The position numbers and the translations under genes were made by a program. The notes under the pieces were generated by a model that saw nothing but the letters and a program-made list of their open reading frames with translations, had not been told where the DNA came from and ran no database searches. From JACVRW01 sp036407035 (GTDB taxonomy: Bacteria; Actinomycetota; Thermoleophilia; Solirubrobacterales; Thermoleophilaceae), in assembly GCA_036407035.1 (NCBI GenBank), contig DASXAA010000174.1, forward strand, positions 1 through 12,416: a stretch of DNA of 12,416 nt, written 5' to 3'. This document shows positions 6,409-12,416 of the stretch, one piece after another (positions within the stretch are counted from its first letter, which is position 1; each line of letters starts with the position of its first letter).

Positions 6409-8935
6409 ACGCGACCACAGGCGCCGCCGCCGGCGCCTTGGAGAACATCAGGTCGCCCTCCGCGGCGTCCACGACGACCCGGTCCCCCGCCCCGAACTCG
6501 CCCTCCAGCAGCCTCAGCGCCAGCTTGTCCACTAGCCGCTTCTGGATCACCCGCTTCAGCGGGCGCGCGCCGTAGGTCGGGTCGTAGCCGAGGTTCGCCA
6601 GCAGCGTGCGGGCGTCGTCGGTCAGCTCGACCTCCACGCCGCGCTCCGCCACCCGCGCCACCAGCTTCGCCACCTGGAAGTCCACGATCTGCGCGATCTC
6701 GTCGCGCGACAGCTGGTGGAACTCCACGATCTCGTCGAGCCGGTTCACGAACTCCGGCTTGAACGTCGCGCGCACTCCCTCGATCCCGCCGGGCACGTTT
6801 GAGGTCATGATCACGACCGTGTTCTTGAAGTCCACGGTGCGCCCCTGGCCGTCGGTCAGGCGACCGTCGTCCATCAGCTGCAGCAGCACGTTGAACACGT
6901 CGGCGTGCGCCTTCTCGATCTCGTCGAGCAGCACGACCGAGTACGGCCGGCGGCGCACGGCCTCGGTCAGCTGGCCGCCCTCCTCGTAGCCCACGTAGCC
7001 GGGCGGCGCGCCCACCAGCCGCGACACGGAGTGCTTCTCCATGTACTCCGACATGTCGATCCGCACCATCGCCTGATCGGAGTCGAACATGAACTCGGCC
7101 AGCGCGCGGGCGAGCTCGGTCTTGCCGACGCCGGTCGGGCCGATGAAGAGGAACGTGCCGATCGGCCGGTTCGGGTCCTGCAGGCCGGCGCGCGAGCGGC
7201 GCAGCGCGTTCGAAACGGCCTCGACCGCCTCGTCCTGTCCGACGACGCGCTCGTGCAGCCGCCCCTCCATGTGGATCAGCTTCTCGACCTCGCCCTCCAT
7301 CAGCTTGGAGACGGGGATGCCGGTCCACTTGGCGACGACCTCGGCCACGTCCTCGTCGTCGACCTCCTCCTTCAGGAAGCCACTATCGCCGTCGGTGGCC
7401 GCCTCGGCCTCGGCCAGCGCGCGCTCCAGCTCCGGGATCTCGCCGTACTTGAGCTCGGCGGCCCGCTGGAGGTCGGCGTCGCGCTCCGCGCGCTCCACCT
7501 CGTGGTGGGCGCGCTCGAGGCCGGCCTTGACGTCGCGCACGGCGGCGATCGCGTCCTTCTCGCGCTGCCACTGTGCCTTCATCCCGCTCGAGCGCTCGCG
7601 CAGGTCGGCGAGCTCGCGCTCGATCGCCTCGCGCCGCGCGACCGACGCCTCGTCGGTCTCCTTCTCGAGCGCCTGGCGCTCGATCTCGAGCTGCATGATG
7701 CGGCGCTCCACCTCGTCGATCTCGATCGGCATCGAGTCGATCTCGATGCGCAGCCGCGAAGCGGCCTCGTCGATCAGGTCGATCGCCTTGTCAGGCAGGA
7801 AGCGGTCCGCGATGTAGCGCTGCGAGAGCGTGGCCGCGGCGATCGTCGCGGAGTCCTGGATGCGCACGCCGTGGTGCACCTCGTAGCGCTCCTTCAGCCC
7901 GCGCAGGATCGCGATCGTGTCCTCCACGCTCGGCTCCTCGACGTAGACGGGCTGGAAGCGGCGCTCCAGCGCGGCGTCCTTCTCGATGTGCTTGCGGTAC
8001 TCGTCGAGCGTGGTCGCGCCGACCGCGCGCAGCTCCCCGCGCGCGAGCATCGGCTTCAGCAGGTTGGCGGCGTCGACGGCGCCCTCCGCGGCGCCCGCGC
8101 CGACGATCGTGTGCAACTCGTCCATGAAGAGGATCACGCGGCCCTCGGCCTCGGCGATCTCCTTCAGCACGGCCTTGAGCCGGTCCTCGAACTCGCCGCG
8201 GTACTTGGAGCCCGCGATCAGCGCGCCGATGTCGAGCGCGATCACGCGGCGGTCGCGCAGCGAGTCGGGCACGTCGCCCGAGACGATCCGCTGCGCCAGG
8301 CCCTCGACGATCGCGGTCTTGCCGACGCCCGGCTCGCCGATCAGCACCGGGTTGTTCTTCGTGCGCCGCGACAGCACCTGGATCACGCGCCGGACCTCGT
8401 CGTCGCGGCCGATGACCGGGTCGAGCTTGCCCTGCTCGGCGGCGTCGGTGAGGTCGCGGCCGAAGCGCTCGAGCGCCTGGTACTTGTCCTCCGGGTTCTG
8501 GTCGGTCACGCGGTGCGGGCCACGCACCTGCTCGACGGCCTCGAAGAGCTGGTCGCGCGAGGCCCCGGCATCGACCTTCGGGTCGGCCGCGAGGGCGAGC
8601 AGCAGGTGCTCGGTCGAGACGTACTCGTCGCCGAGCCCGCGCGCCTCCTCGTCGGCGTGCTGGAGCAGCTTGATCAGGTCCTGTCCGAGGGCGGGCGCCG
8701 CGGCCTCGCCGGTGACGGTGGGGAGCGCGTCGAGCGCCTCGTTCGCGCGCCGGCGGACCCGCTCGGGGTCGGCGTTCGCGCGCCGCAGCACGGGCACGAC
8801 GATGCCGCCGTCCTGCTCAAGCAGCGAGACGAGCAGGTGCTGCGGCGTGACCTCGGGGTTGCGACGAGTGCCCGCCAGCCGCTGCGCGGCGGCGAGCGCC
8901 TCCTGGGACTTGACTGTGAAGCGATCGGCTTGCAT
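6407..8935 (-). CDS. clpB: ClpB protein disaggregase (Hsp100)
   Basis: This is an 842-residue ATP-driven chaperone. It forms a hexamer in the cytosol and, with DnaK, pulls proteins out of aggregates. The full Hsp100 domain order is present. The Clp_N repeat domain covers 1-145. NBD1 has Walker A GEPGVGKT (200-207), Walker B VILFMDE (267-273) and arginine fingers R325/R326. The coiled-coil M domain (about 400-520) marks ClpB rather than ClpA or ClpC. NBD2 has Walker A GPTGVGKT (599-606), the pore loop GAPPGYVGY (642-650) and Walker B VVLLDE (667-672). The C-terminal domain includes YGARPLKRVIQ (788-798). The segment after sensor 1 (TSNVPGGIEG to KPEFVNR) is shorter than in E. coli. The ATG at 8935 gives a normal N-terminus but has no Shine-Dalgarno. 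The gene stands alone, divergent from the DUF5996 gene and convergent with the LAL regulator. Confidence 0.97.
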   Translation of the reverse strand: MQADRFTVKSQEALAAAQRLAGTRRNPEVTPQHLLVSLLEQDGGIVVPVLRRANADPERVRRRANEALDALPTVTGEAAAPALGQDLIKLLQHADEEARGLGDEYVSTEHLLLALAADPKVDAGASRDQLFEAVEQVRGPHRVTDQNPEDKYQALERFGRDLTDAAEQGKLDPVIGRDDEVRRVIQVLSRRTKNNPVLIGEPGVGKTAIVEGLAQRIVSGDVPDSLRDRRVIALDIGALIAGSKYRGEFEDRLKAVLKEIAEAEGRVILFMDELHTIVGAGAAEGAVDAANLLKPMLARGELRAVGATTLDEYRKHIEKDAALERRFQPVYVEEPSVEDTIAILRGLKERYEVHHGVRIQDSATIAAATLSQRYIADRFLPDKAIDLIDEAASRLRIEIDSMPIEIDEVERRIMQLEIERQALEKETDEASVARREAIERELADLRERSSGMKAQWQREKDAIAAVRDVKAGLERAHHEVERAERDADLQRAAELKYGEIPELERALAEAEAATDGDSGFLKEEVDDEDVAEVVAKWTGIPVSKLMEGEVEKLIHMEGRLHERVVGQDEAVEAVSNALRRSRAGLQDPNRPIGTFLFIGPTGVGKTELARALAEFMFDSDQAMVRIDMSEYMEKHSVSRLVGAPPGYVGYEEGGQLTEAVRRRPYSVVLLDEIEKAHADVFNVLLQLMDDGRLTDGQGRTVDFKNTVVIMTSNVPGGIEGVRATFKPEFVNRLDEIVEFHQLSRDEIAQIVDFQVAKLVARVAERGVEVELTDDARTLLANLGYDPTYGARPLKRVIQKRLVDKLALRLLEGEFGAGDRVVVDAAEGDLMFSKAPAAAPVVA

Positions 8936-8951
8936 AGAAAATCTAAGTGTC

Positions 8952-8980
8952 TGTATAGCAGGTCAGGCCGAGTGCGACCA
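8952..8980 (-). promoter_or_regulatory. Candidate clpB promoter with very short leader
   Basis: On the minus strand an AT-rich TATACA (8952-8957) resembles a -10 box. TGGTCG (8975-8980) at 17-base spacing is a weak -35 match (3 of 6 to TTGACA). Transcription would begin about 10 bases before the clpB ATG, leaving no room for a Shine-Dalgarno. No HAIR (HspR) or CIRCE (HrcA) operator is visible in this 79-base divergent gap. Confidence 0.4.
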
Positions 8981-9014
8981 CCCCGGCGCGCCACGAATTC
9001 GCTAGCTTGCCGCC

Positions 9015-9935
9015 ATGGCCTCGAACTGGCCTGAGCTCCGCTACGGCGGGTGGAGCGCCACCTGCGACACGCTCCACGCCCACACCCAGCTGCTCGGCAA
9101 GCTGGCCGTCGCGCTCGCCCCGCCGGAGCCACAGCTGCAGCACGCGGCGCTCCGCGTGACCGCCCGCGGCTGGGAGACGCCCCCACTCCCGGCGCCCGAC
9201 GGATCGGGCGCGCTCGTCGTCGCCCTCGACCTGCACCAGCACGAGGCCGTGGTCGAGCACAGCGACCGCAAGTTCCGGCGGGTCCCGCTCACGCCCGACC
9301 GCGCGGTGGCCGACGTGACCCACGAAGTACTCGAGGCCGTTCGCGGCCTCGCCGGCGCGGTCGAGATCGACCCCACGCCGCAGGAGGTCCCGTGGAGCGT
9401 CCCGCTCGACGAGGACCGCGAGCACTCGACCTACGACCCCGGCGAGGTGGCGGCCTACTTCGCCGCCGCCACGCGAGCCGCGCTAGTCCTCGCCGAGTTC
9501 CGCGCGCCCTACCGGGGGCGCTCCACGCCGGTCAACGCGTGGTGGGGATCGTTCGACCTCGCGGTGAACCTCTTCTCGGGCGAGCCGGCACAGCCCCCGT
9601 CCGACGACTTCATCATGCGCAACGCGATGGACGCGCAGGAGGTCGCCGTCGGCTGGTGGCCGGGCGACCCGCGCTACGAGAAGGCCGCCTTCTACGCGTA
9701 CGCGCACCCGGCGCCCGAGCACTTCTCGGACGGCGAGGTCGACCCCGGGCCGGCGCGCTGGGAGCCCGAGCTCGGCGAGTTCGTGCTCGACTGGGACGAC
9801 GTCCGCGCGGCCGCCGACCCGCACGCCGCCGCGCTCGAGTTCGCCCGCTCGGCGTTCGGCCACGCCTGCCGGGTCTGCGAATGGGAGCCGGCGCTGCTCG
9901 CCAGCGCCCACGGCACGCCGCCGCCGGTCGCCTGA
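9015..9935 (+). CDS. DUF5996 family protein
   Basis: This is a 306-residue soluble protein that I assign to DUF5996, a family of unknown function common in actinobacteria and other soil bacteria. The typical pattern is present: WPELRYGGWSATCDTLHAHTQ near the start (5-25), with an early LHxxTQxxGK-like motif. A beta-rich N-terminal half follows, with FRRVPLTPDRAV around 87-98. An R-x-Y/W region leads to NAWWGSFDLAVNLFSG (174-189) and then the GWWPGDPRYEKAAFYAYAHP block (213-232) with APEHF. WEPELGEFVLDWDDVR (249-264) lies near the end. There is no signal peptide or membrane segment. The ATG at 9015 has no strong ribosome-binding site. The gene diverges from clpB across 79 bases and ends one base before the stop of the convergent GNAT-like gene. 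Confidence 0.85.
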   Translation: MASNWPELRYGGWSATCDTLHAHTQLLGKLAVALAPPEPQLQHAALRVTARGWETPPLPAPDGSGALVVALDLHQHEAVVEHSDRKFRRVPLTPDRAVADVTHEVLEAVRGLAGAVEIDPTPQEVPWSVPLDEDREHSTYDPGEVAAYFAAATRAALVLAEFRAPYRGRSTPVNAWWGSFDLAVNLFSGEPAQPPSDDFIMRNAMDAQEVAVGWWPGDPRYEKAAFYAYAHPAPEHFSDGEVDPGPARWEPELGEFVLDWDDVRAAADPHAAALEFARSAFGHACRVCEWEPALLASAHGTPPPVA

Positions 9936-9936
9936 G

Positions 9937-10242
9937 CTAGAGGCCGAACGCCTCTCGCCGCTGCTCGGGCACCAGGTCCGTGTACTCGCGGTGCTTCTGG
10001 AGGTACGCCTTGACGAAAGGACAGATCGGCAGCACCTCGAGCTCGCGCCGCCGCGCGTCGTCGAGCGCCTCGCCGATCAGCGCCGAGCCCACGCCGCGCC
10101 CCCCGAACGCGCCGTCGACCTCGGTGTGCGTAAGCGAGATCACCCCGGGACTCAGGCGATAAATGAGCAGGCCGGCCGGCTCACCGTCCACCGTCACCTC
10201 GTAGCGCTCTTCATCGGCGTTGTCGCGCACCTCGATGGCCAC
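9937..10242 (-). CDS. Small GNAT-like N-acetyltransferase (COG2388 type)
   Basis: This is a 101-residue protein of the compact GCN5-related acetyltransferase-like family (COG2388, the NATD1/YjdJ-like short form). It carries the acetyl-CoA-binding pattern and little else. The N-terminus is MAIEVRDNADEERYEVTVDG, a known opening for the family. LTHTEVDGAFGGRGVGSAL (37-55) includes the pyrophosphate-binding GRGVGS loop. LPICPFVKAYLQKH (71-84) carries the conserved Cys74. The substrate is unknown. The frame is open to an ATG at 10314, but the family N-terminus begins at the GTG at 10242. The extra 24 residues look like translated promoter region, so GTG was chosen. Tail-to-tail with the DUF5996 gene, one base apart, so termination must be shared or overlapping. 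Confidence 0.86.
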   Translation of the reverse strand: MAIEVRDNADEERYEVTVDGEPAGLLIYRLSPGVISLTHTEVDGAFGGRGVGSALIGEALDDARRRELEVLPICPFVKAYLQKHREYTDLVPEQRREAFGL

Positions 10243-10373
10243 GCGCGGGATGCTACGGCGGCCCGCTTCGCGGCGCCAGCGGCTCGGCCGGCCGCCTGCG
10301 CGCAAATGGAACATCTCGACCCAGGGTTATCAATTCCCCGGGCCCGGGCATGGACCCTCGCGAGGGAGAGACC
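10243..10373. promoter_or_regulatory. Divergent promoter region of the GNAT-like gene and liv operon
   Basis: This 131-base gap must carry the promoters of both flanking transcription units. A locally AT-richer stretch (GGTTATCAATTCC near 10325-10337) may hold the liv -10 region, though no clean -35/-10 pair can be assigned. It also contains the perfect 12-bp palindrome CCCGGGCCCGGG (10337-10348), about 25 bases before the chosen livG start. Confidence 0.4.
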
Positions 10374-11135
10374 GTGGCGCTGCTCGACATCGAGGAGCTG
10401 ATCGTCCGCTTCGGGGGGGTCACCGCGCTGGATGGCCCGACGCTGGAGGTCGAGGCCGGACAGATCTGCGGCCTGATCGGTCCCAACGGGGCCGGCAAGA
10501 CCACGCTCTTCAACTGCGTCAGCCGGCTCTACACGCCGCGGTCCGGGCGCATCGTCTTCGACGGCACGGACCTGCTCGCGCAGGCCCCGCACGAGATCTC
10601 GAGGCTCGGAATCGCGCGGACGTTCCAGAACCTCGGCCTCTTCCCGACGATGAGCGTGCGCGAGAACGTGATGCTCGGCGCCTACCACCGCAACCGGCCG
10701 GGGCTGGTCGCCTCGGCGCTGCGCCTGGGCGCGGCCGGGAGCGAGCGCGCGCTGCGCTCCGAGGCCGACGACGTGCTCGGCCGGCTCGAGCTCGACGAGC
10801 TGGCCGGCCACGCCGCGACCGGGCTCCCCTACGGCACGCTCAAGCGGGTGGAGCTCGCCCGCGCGCTGCTCCAGCGGCCGCGGCTGCTGATGCTGGACGA
10901 GCCGGCAAGCGGCCTGAGCCACTCCGAGGCGGCCGACCTGGCGGACCTGATCCGGGCGCTCCGCGACGAGCTCGACCTGACCGTACTGCTCGTGGAGCAC
11001 AACATGAGCCTCGTGATGGGGCTGTGCGAGCACGTCGTCGTGCTCGACCTCGGCCGCAAGATCGCCGAGGGCCCGCCGCGCGAGGTGCAGGAGCACCCGG
11101 CCGTCGTGGAGGTCTACCTGGGGACGCCGGCATGA
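10374..11135 (+). CDS. livG: Branched-chain amino acid-type ABC transporter ATPase, LivG
   Basis: This is one of the paired cytoplasmic ATPases that power a LivHMGF-type importer for branched-chain amino acids or related substrates (some relatives import urea or amides). The GTG start gives 253 residues, the usual LivG size. Visible motifs are Walker A GPNGAGKT (36-43), the Q-loop in ARTFQNLGLF (Q85), a LivG-style signature LPYGT then KRVELARAL (from 151), Walker B LLMLDE (171-176) and the switch histidine in LLVEHNMS (H209). The GTG at 10374 was preferred because AGGGAG (10363-10368) lies 5 bases before it and the product then starts in register with relatives. An in-frame ATG at 10350 adds 8 residues but has no ribosome-binding site. 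The stop overlaps the livF start by 4 bases (ATGA). Confidence 0.92.
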   Translation: MALLDIEELIVRFGGVTALDGPTLEVEAGQICGLIGPNGAGKTTLFNCVSRLYTPRSGRIVFDGTDLLAQAPHEISRLGIARTFQNLGLFPTMSVRENVMLGAYHRNRPGLVASALRLGAAGSERALRSEADDVLGRLELDELAGHAATGLPYGTLKRVELARALLQRPRLLMLDEPASGLSHSEAADLADLIRALRDELDLTVLLVEHNMSLVMGLCEHVVVLDLGRKIAEGPPREVQEHPAVVEVYLGTPA

Positions 11136-11842
11136 CGCTCCTGCGGGTGGAGGACCTGACCGCCTCCTACGGCCCGGTCCAGGTGCTCGAGGGCATCGGG
11201 TTCTCGGTGGACGAGGGCCGCCGCGTGGCGATCCTCGGGCCGAACGGCGCCGGCAAGACCACCACGCTCCGCGCGCTCACGGGCCTGGTCAGCATGAGCG
11301 GCACGGTCGAGTTCGACGGCCGCGACATCGGCGCCCGGAGGACTGCCGAGATCACGCGCGAAGGGATCGCGCACGTGCCCGAAGGCCGCGGCACGTTCCC
11401 GTCGCTGACCGTCGAGGAGAACCTGCGCCTCGGCGCCTACACGCGCCGCGACGGCGGCTCGGTCAAGGCCGACCTGCGCCGCTGCTACGGCTGGTTCCCG
11501 CGCCTCGAGGAGCGGCGGCGCCAGCCCGCGGGCAACCTGAGCGGCGGGGAGCAGCAGATGCTCGCGGTCGGGCGCGGGCTGATGCTGCGCCCGCGCCTCC
11601 TGATGATCGACGAGCCCTCGCTCGGGCTCGCGCCGATCATGACGAAGCAGCTCTTCGCGCTGCTCGACCGGATCGCGAGCGAGGAGGGCACGACGGTGCT
11701 GATGGTCGAGCAGAACGCGAACCTCGCGCTCGACTTCGCCGACTACGCGTACGTGCTGGAGGCGGGACGGATCGCGCTCGCCGGGGATGCGGACGAGGTC
11801 AAGGGCAACGACGAGGTACGGCGCTCGTACCTGGGCTACTGA
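11132..11842 (+). CDS. livF: Branched-chain amino acid-type ABC transporter ATPase, LivF
   Basis: This is the second ATPase of the importer: 236 residues, the normal LivF length. Motifs are Walker A GPNGAGKT (36-43), the LivF-typical HVPEGRGTF in place of a plain Q-loop (81-89), signature LSGGEQQMLAVGRGL (136-150), Walker B LLMIDEPSLGL (156-166), and VEQN (192-195) with Gln where many ABC ATPases have the switch His. All of these are standard for LivF and separate it from LivG. It starts at the ATG at 11132, which overlaps the livG stop as ATGA, implying translational coupling. The same frame is open much further upstream, antiparallel to nothing real, through livG in another frame. That extension is not coding. 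The livH gene follows after 10 bases. Confidence 0.93.
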   Translation: MTLLRVEDLTASYGPVQVLEGIGFSVDEGRRVAILGPNGAGKTTTLRALTGLVSMSGTVEFDGRDIGARRTAEITREGIAHVPEGRGTFPSLTVEENLRLGAYTRRDGGSVKADLRRCYGWFPRLEERRRQPAGNLSGGEQQMLAVGRGLMLRPRLLMIDEPSLGLAPIMTKQLFALLDRIASEEGTTVLMVEQNANLALDFADYAYVLEAGRIALAGDADEVKGNDEVRRSYLGY

Positions 11843-11850
11843 GGGGGGAG
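11842..11850 (+). promoter_or_regulatory. Strong ribosome-binding site of livH
   Basis: The purine run AGGGGGGAG ends two bases before the livH ATG and overlaps the livF stop codon. It is the strongest Shine-Dalgarno-like site in the window. It contrasts with the coupled, weakly preceded livF start, suggesting the permease is initiated independently. Confidence 0.6.
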
Positions 11851-11852
11851 GC

Positions 11853-12416
11853 ATGGAGCGCTTCATCCAGGTGACCGTCGACGGAGTGGCGACCGGCTCG
11901 ATCTACGGCGCCCTCGCGCTCGCGCTCGTCCTGATCTTCCGCTCGACCGGGGTCGTGAACTTCGCCCAGGGCGAGATGGCGATGTTCACGACGTTCGTCG
12001 CGTGGTCGCTCAACCACCACATGTCGTACTGGCCGGCGTTCCTGCTCACGCTCGTGCTCGCCTTTGCCGGGGGCGTCGCGATCGAGCGGCTCGTGATCCG
12101 GCCGGTCGAGAACGCGTCGCCGCTCACGCTGATCATGGTCACGATCGCGCTGTTCGTGATCCTCAACGGGCTCGCGTCGTGGATCTGGGGCGGAGAGACG
12201 CGGAACTTCCCGAGCCCGTTCAGCGGCGTCGTCGAGATCGGCGGCGTCACGCTCTCGAAGCACGAGCTGGGCGTGATCGCGGTGACGCTGATCGTGCTCG
12301 CGCTCCTGTGGACGTTCTTCCGCTACACACGGCTCGGGCTCGCGATGCGCTCGGCGGCGATCGGGCCGACGACGAGCCGGCTGCTCGGCGTGCGCGTCGG
12401 CTGGATGCTCGCGCTC
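11853..12416 (+). CDS. livH: Branched-chain amino acid-type ABC permease, LivH (3' truncated by window end)
   Basis: This is the inner-membrane permease subunit of the importer. The first 188 residues are in view and the frame is still open at the last base. Family landmarks are the N-terminal DGVATGSIYGALALALVLIF membrane segment, then VNFAQGEMAMF (35-45), the LivH hallmark usually written NFAxGE. Further membrane segments are PAFLLTLVLAFAGGVAIE (61-78), LIMVTIALFVILNGL (93-107) and LGVIAVTLIVLALLWTFF (139-156). The cytoplasmic coupling region TRLGLAMRSAAI then LLGVRV (159-182) follows. The ATG at 11853 has a strong GGGGGGAG ribosome-binding site. Full-length relatives are about 290 residues, so roughly a third is missing. 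Having both ATPases before the permease differs from the classic E. coli order. LivM and the binding protein are probably downstream. Confidence 0.93.
   Translation, partial: MERFIQVTVDGVATGSIYGALALALVLIFRSTGVVNFAQGEMAMFTTFVAWSLNHHMSYWPAFLLTLVLAFAGGVAIERLVIRPVENASPLTLIMVTIALFVILNGLASWIWGGETRNFPSPFSGVVEIGGVTLSKHELGVIAVTLIVLALLWTFFRYTRLGLAMRSAAIGPTTSRLLGVRVGWMLAL

Noticed and set aside
6191..6535. 114-codon plus-strand frame overlapping the LAL stop and running into clpB
   Set aside because: It has no ribosome-binding site of its own and no family features. It runs antisense over the certain clpB C-terminus, and composition explains it.
4629..7328. 899-codon minus-strand open frame spanning the LAL regulator end and clpB 3' part
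   Set aside because: It overlaps two well-supported genes. Its product is an Arg/Gly/Ala-rich low-complexity chain, and it arises because stop codons are rare in very GC-rich DNA.
6905..9034. 709-codon plus-strand open frame antisense to clpB
   Set aside because: It mirrors clpB on the opposite strand. The translation is low-complexity Arg/Leu/Asp/Val, as expected from the complement of GC3-rich codons, with no domain motif. clpB itself is unmistakable.
10220..11131. N-terminal extension of the LivF frame back through livG
   Set aside because: The frame is open but encodes Arg/Ala-rich sequence. LivF homology begins exactly at the ATG at 11132, which overlaps the livG stop.
11799..12263. 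154-codon minus-strand frame opposite livH
   Set aside because: The plus strand encodes a recognisable LivH with a strong ribosome-binding site. The antisense product is a charged low-complexity shadow.
1..12416. CRISPR arrays, tRNA or rRNA genes, phage or defence modules
   Set aside because: No regularly spaced repeats, no tRNA-like cloverleaf with CCA, no rRNA stretch and no phage or defence proteins were seen on either strand.

Overview
The window is very GC-rich chromosomal DNA. Its codons end almost always in G or C, Shine-Dalgarno signals are uneven, and start codons are mixed (ATG, GTG, TTG). The protein set is a LuxR/LAL-type ATPase regulator, an actinobacterial-style ClpB, a DUF5996 protein, a small COG2388 acetyltransferase-like protein and a liv ABC transporter. 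Together these suggest an actinobacterium, possibly of the Thermoleophilia (Solirubrobacter/Conexibacter/Gaiella-like). The lineage is inferred from protein style; there is no rRNA or other marker gene here.

Layout. 1-133: non-coding flank with one short hairpin. 134-1140: an apparently complete IS982-family insertion sequence, with a minus-strand transposase and 19-bp imperfect terminal inverted repeats. 1153-2228: three small, closely spaced minus-strand genes (80, 122 and 141 aa when read in transcription order). 2303-3112: a plus-strand SAM-dependent methyltransferase. 3237-6194: a large plus-strand AAA/LuxR-type regulator. 6195-6406: a convergent intergenic region rich in hairpins. 6407-8935: clpB on the minus strand. 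9015-9935: a DUF5996 gene, divergent from clpB. 9937-10242: a small GNAT-like gene, convergent with it. 10374 to the right edge: a liv-type branched-chain amino acid (or similar substrate) ABC transporter operon in the order livG-livF-livH. The LivH permease is cut by the window end.

How the genes work together. The clearest functional unit is the transporter operon: two ATPases with a 4-base stop/start overlap, then the permease behind a strong ribosome-binding site. A binding protein and a second permease (LivM) are expected beyond the right edge. ClpB stands alone as a stress disaggregase and is probably transcribed with a very short leader. The methyltransferase and the LAL regulator are co-directional. 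The same dyad, ATCGGC-N4-GCCGAT, lies upstream of the methyltransferase and again between it and the regulator. This is the most interesting regulatory hint in the window.

I did not find a CRISPR array, tRNA, rRNA, prophage or recognisable defence system. Apart from the IS element, this looks like ordinary chromosomal housekeeping and transport content with some poorly characterised small genes.
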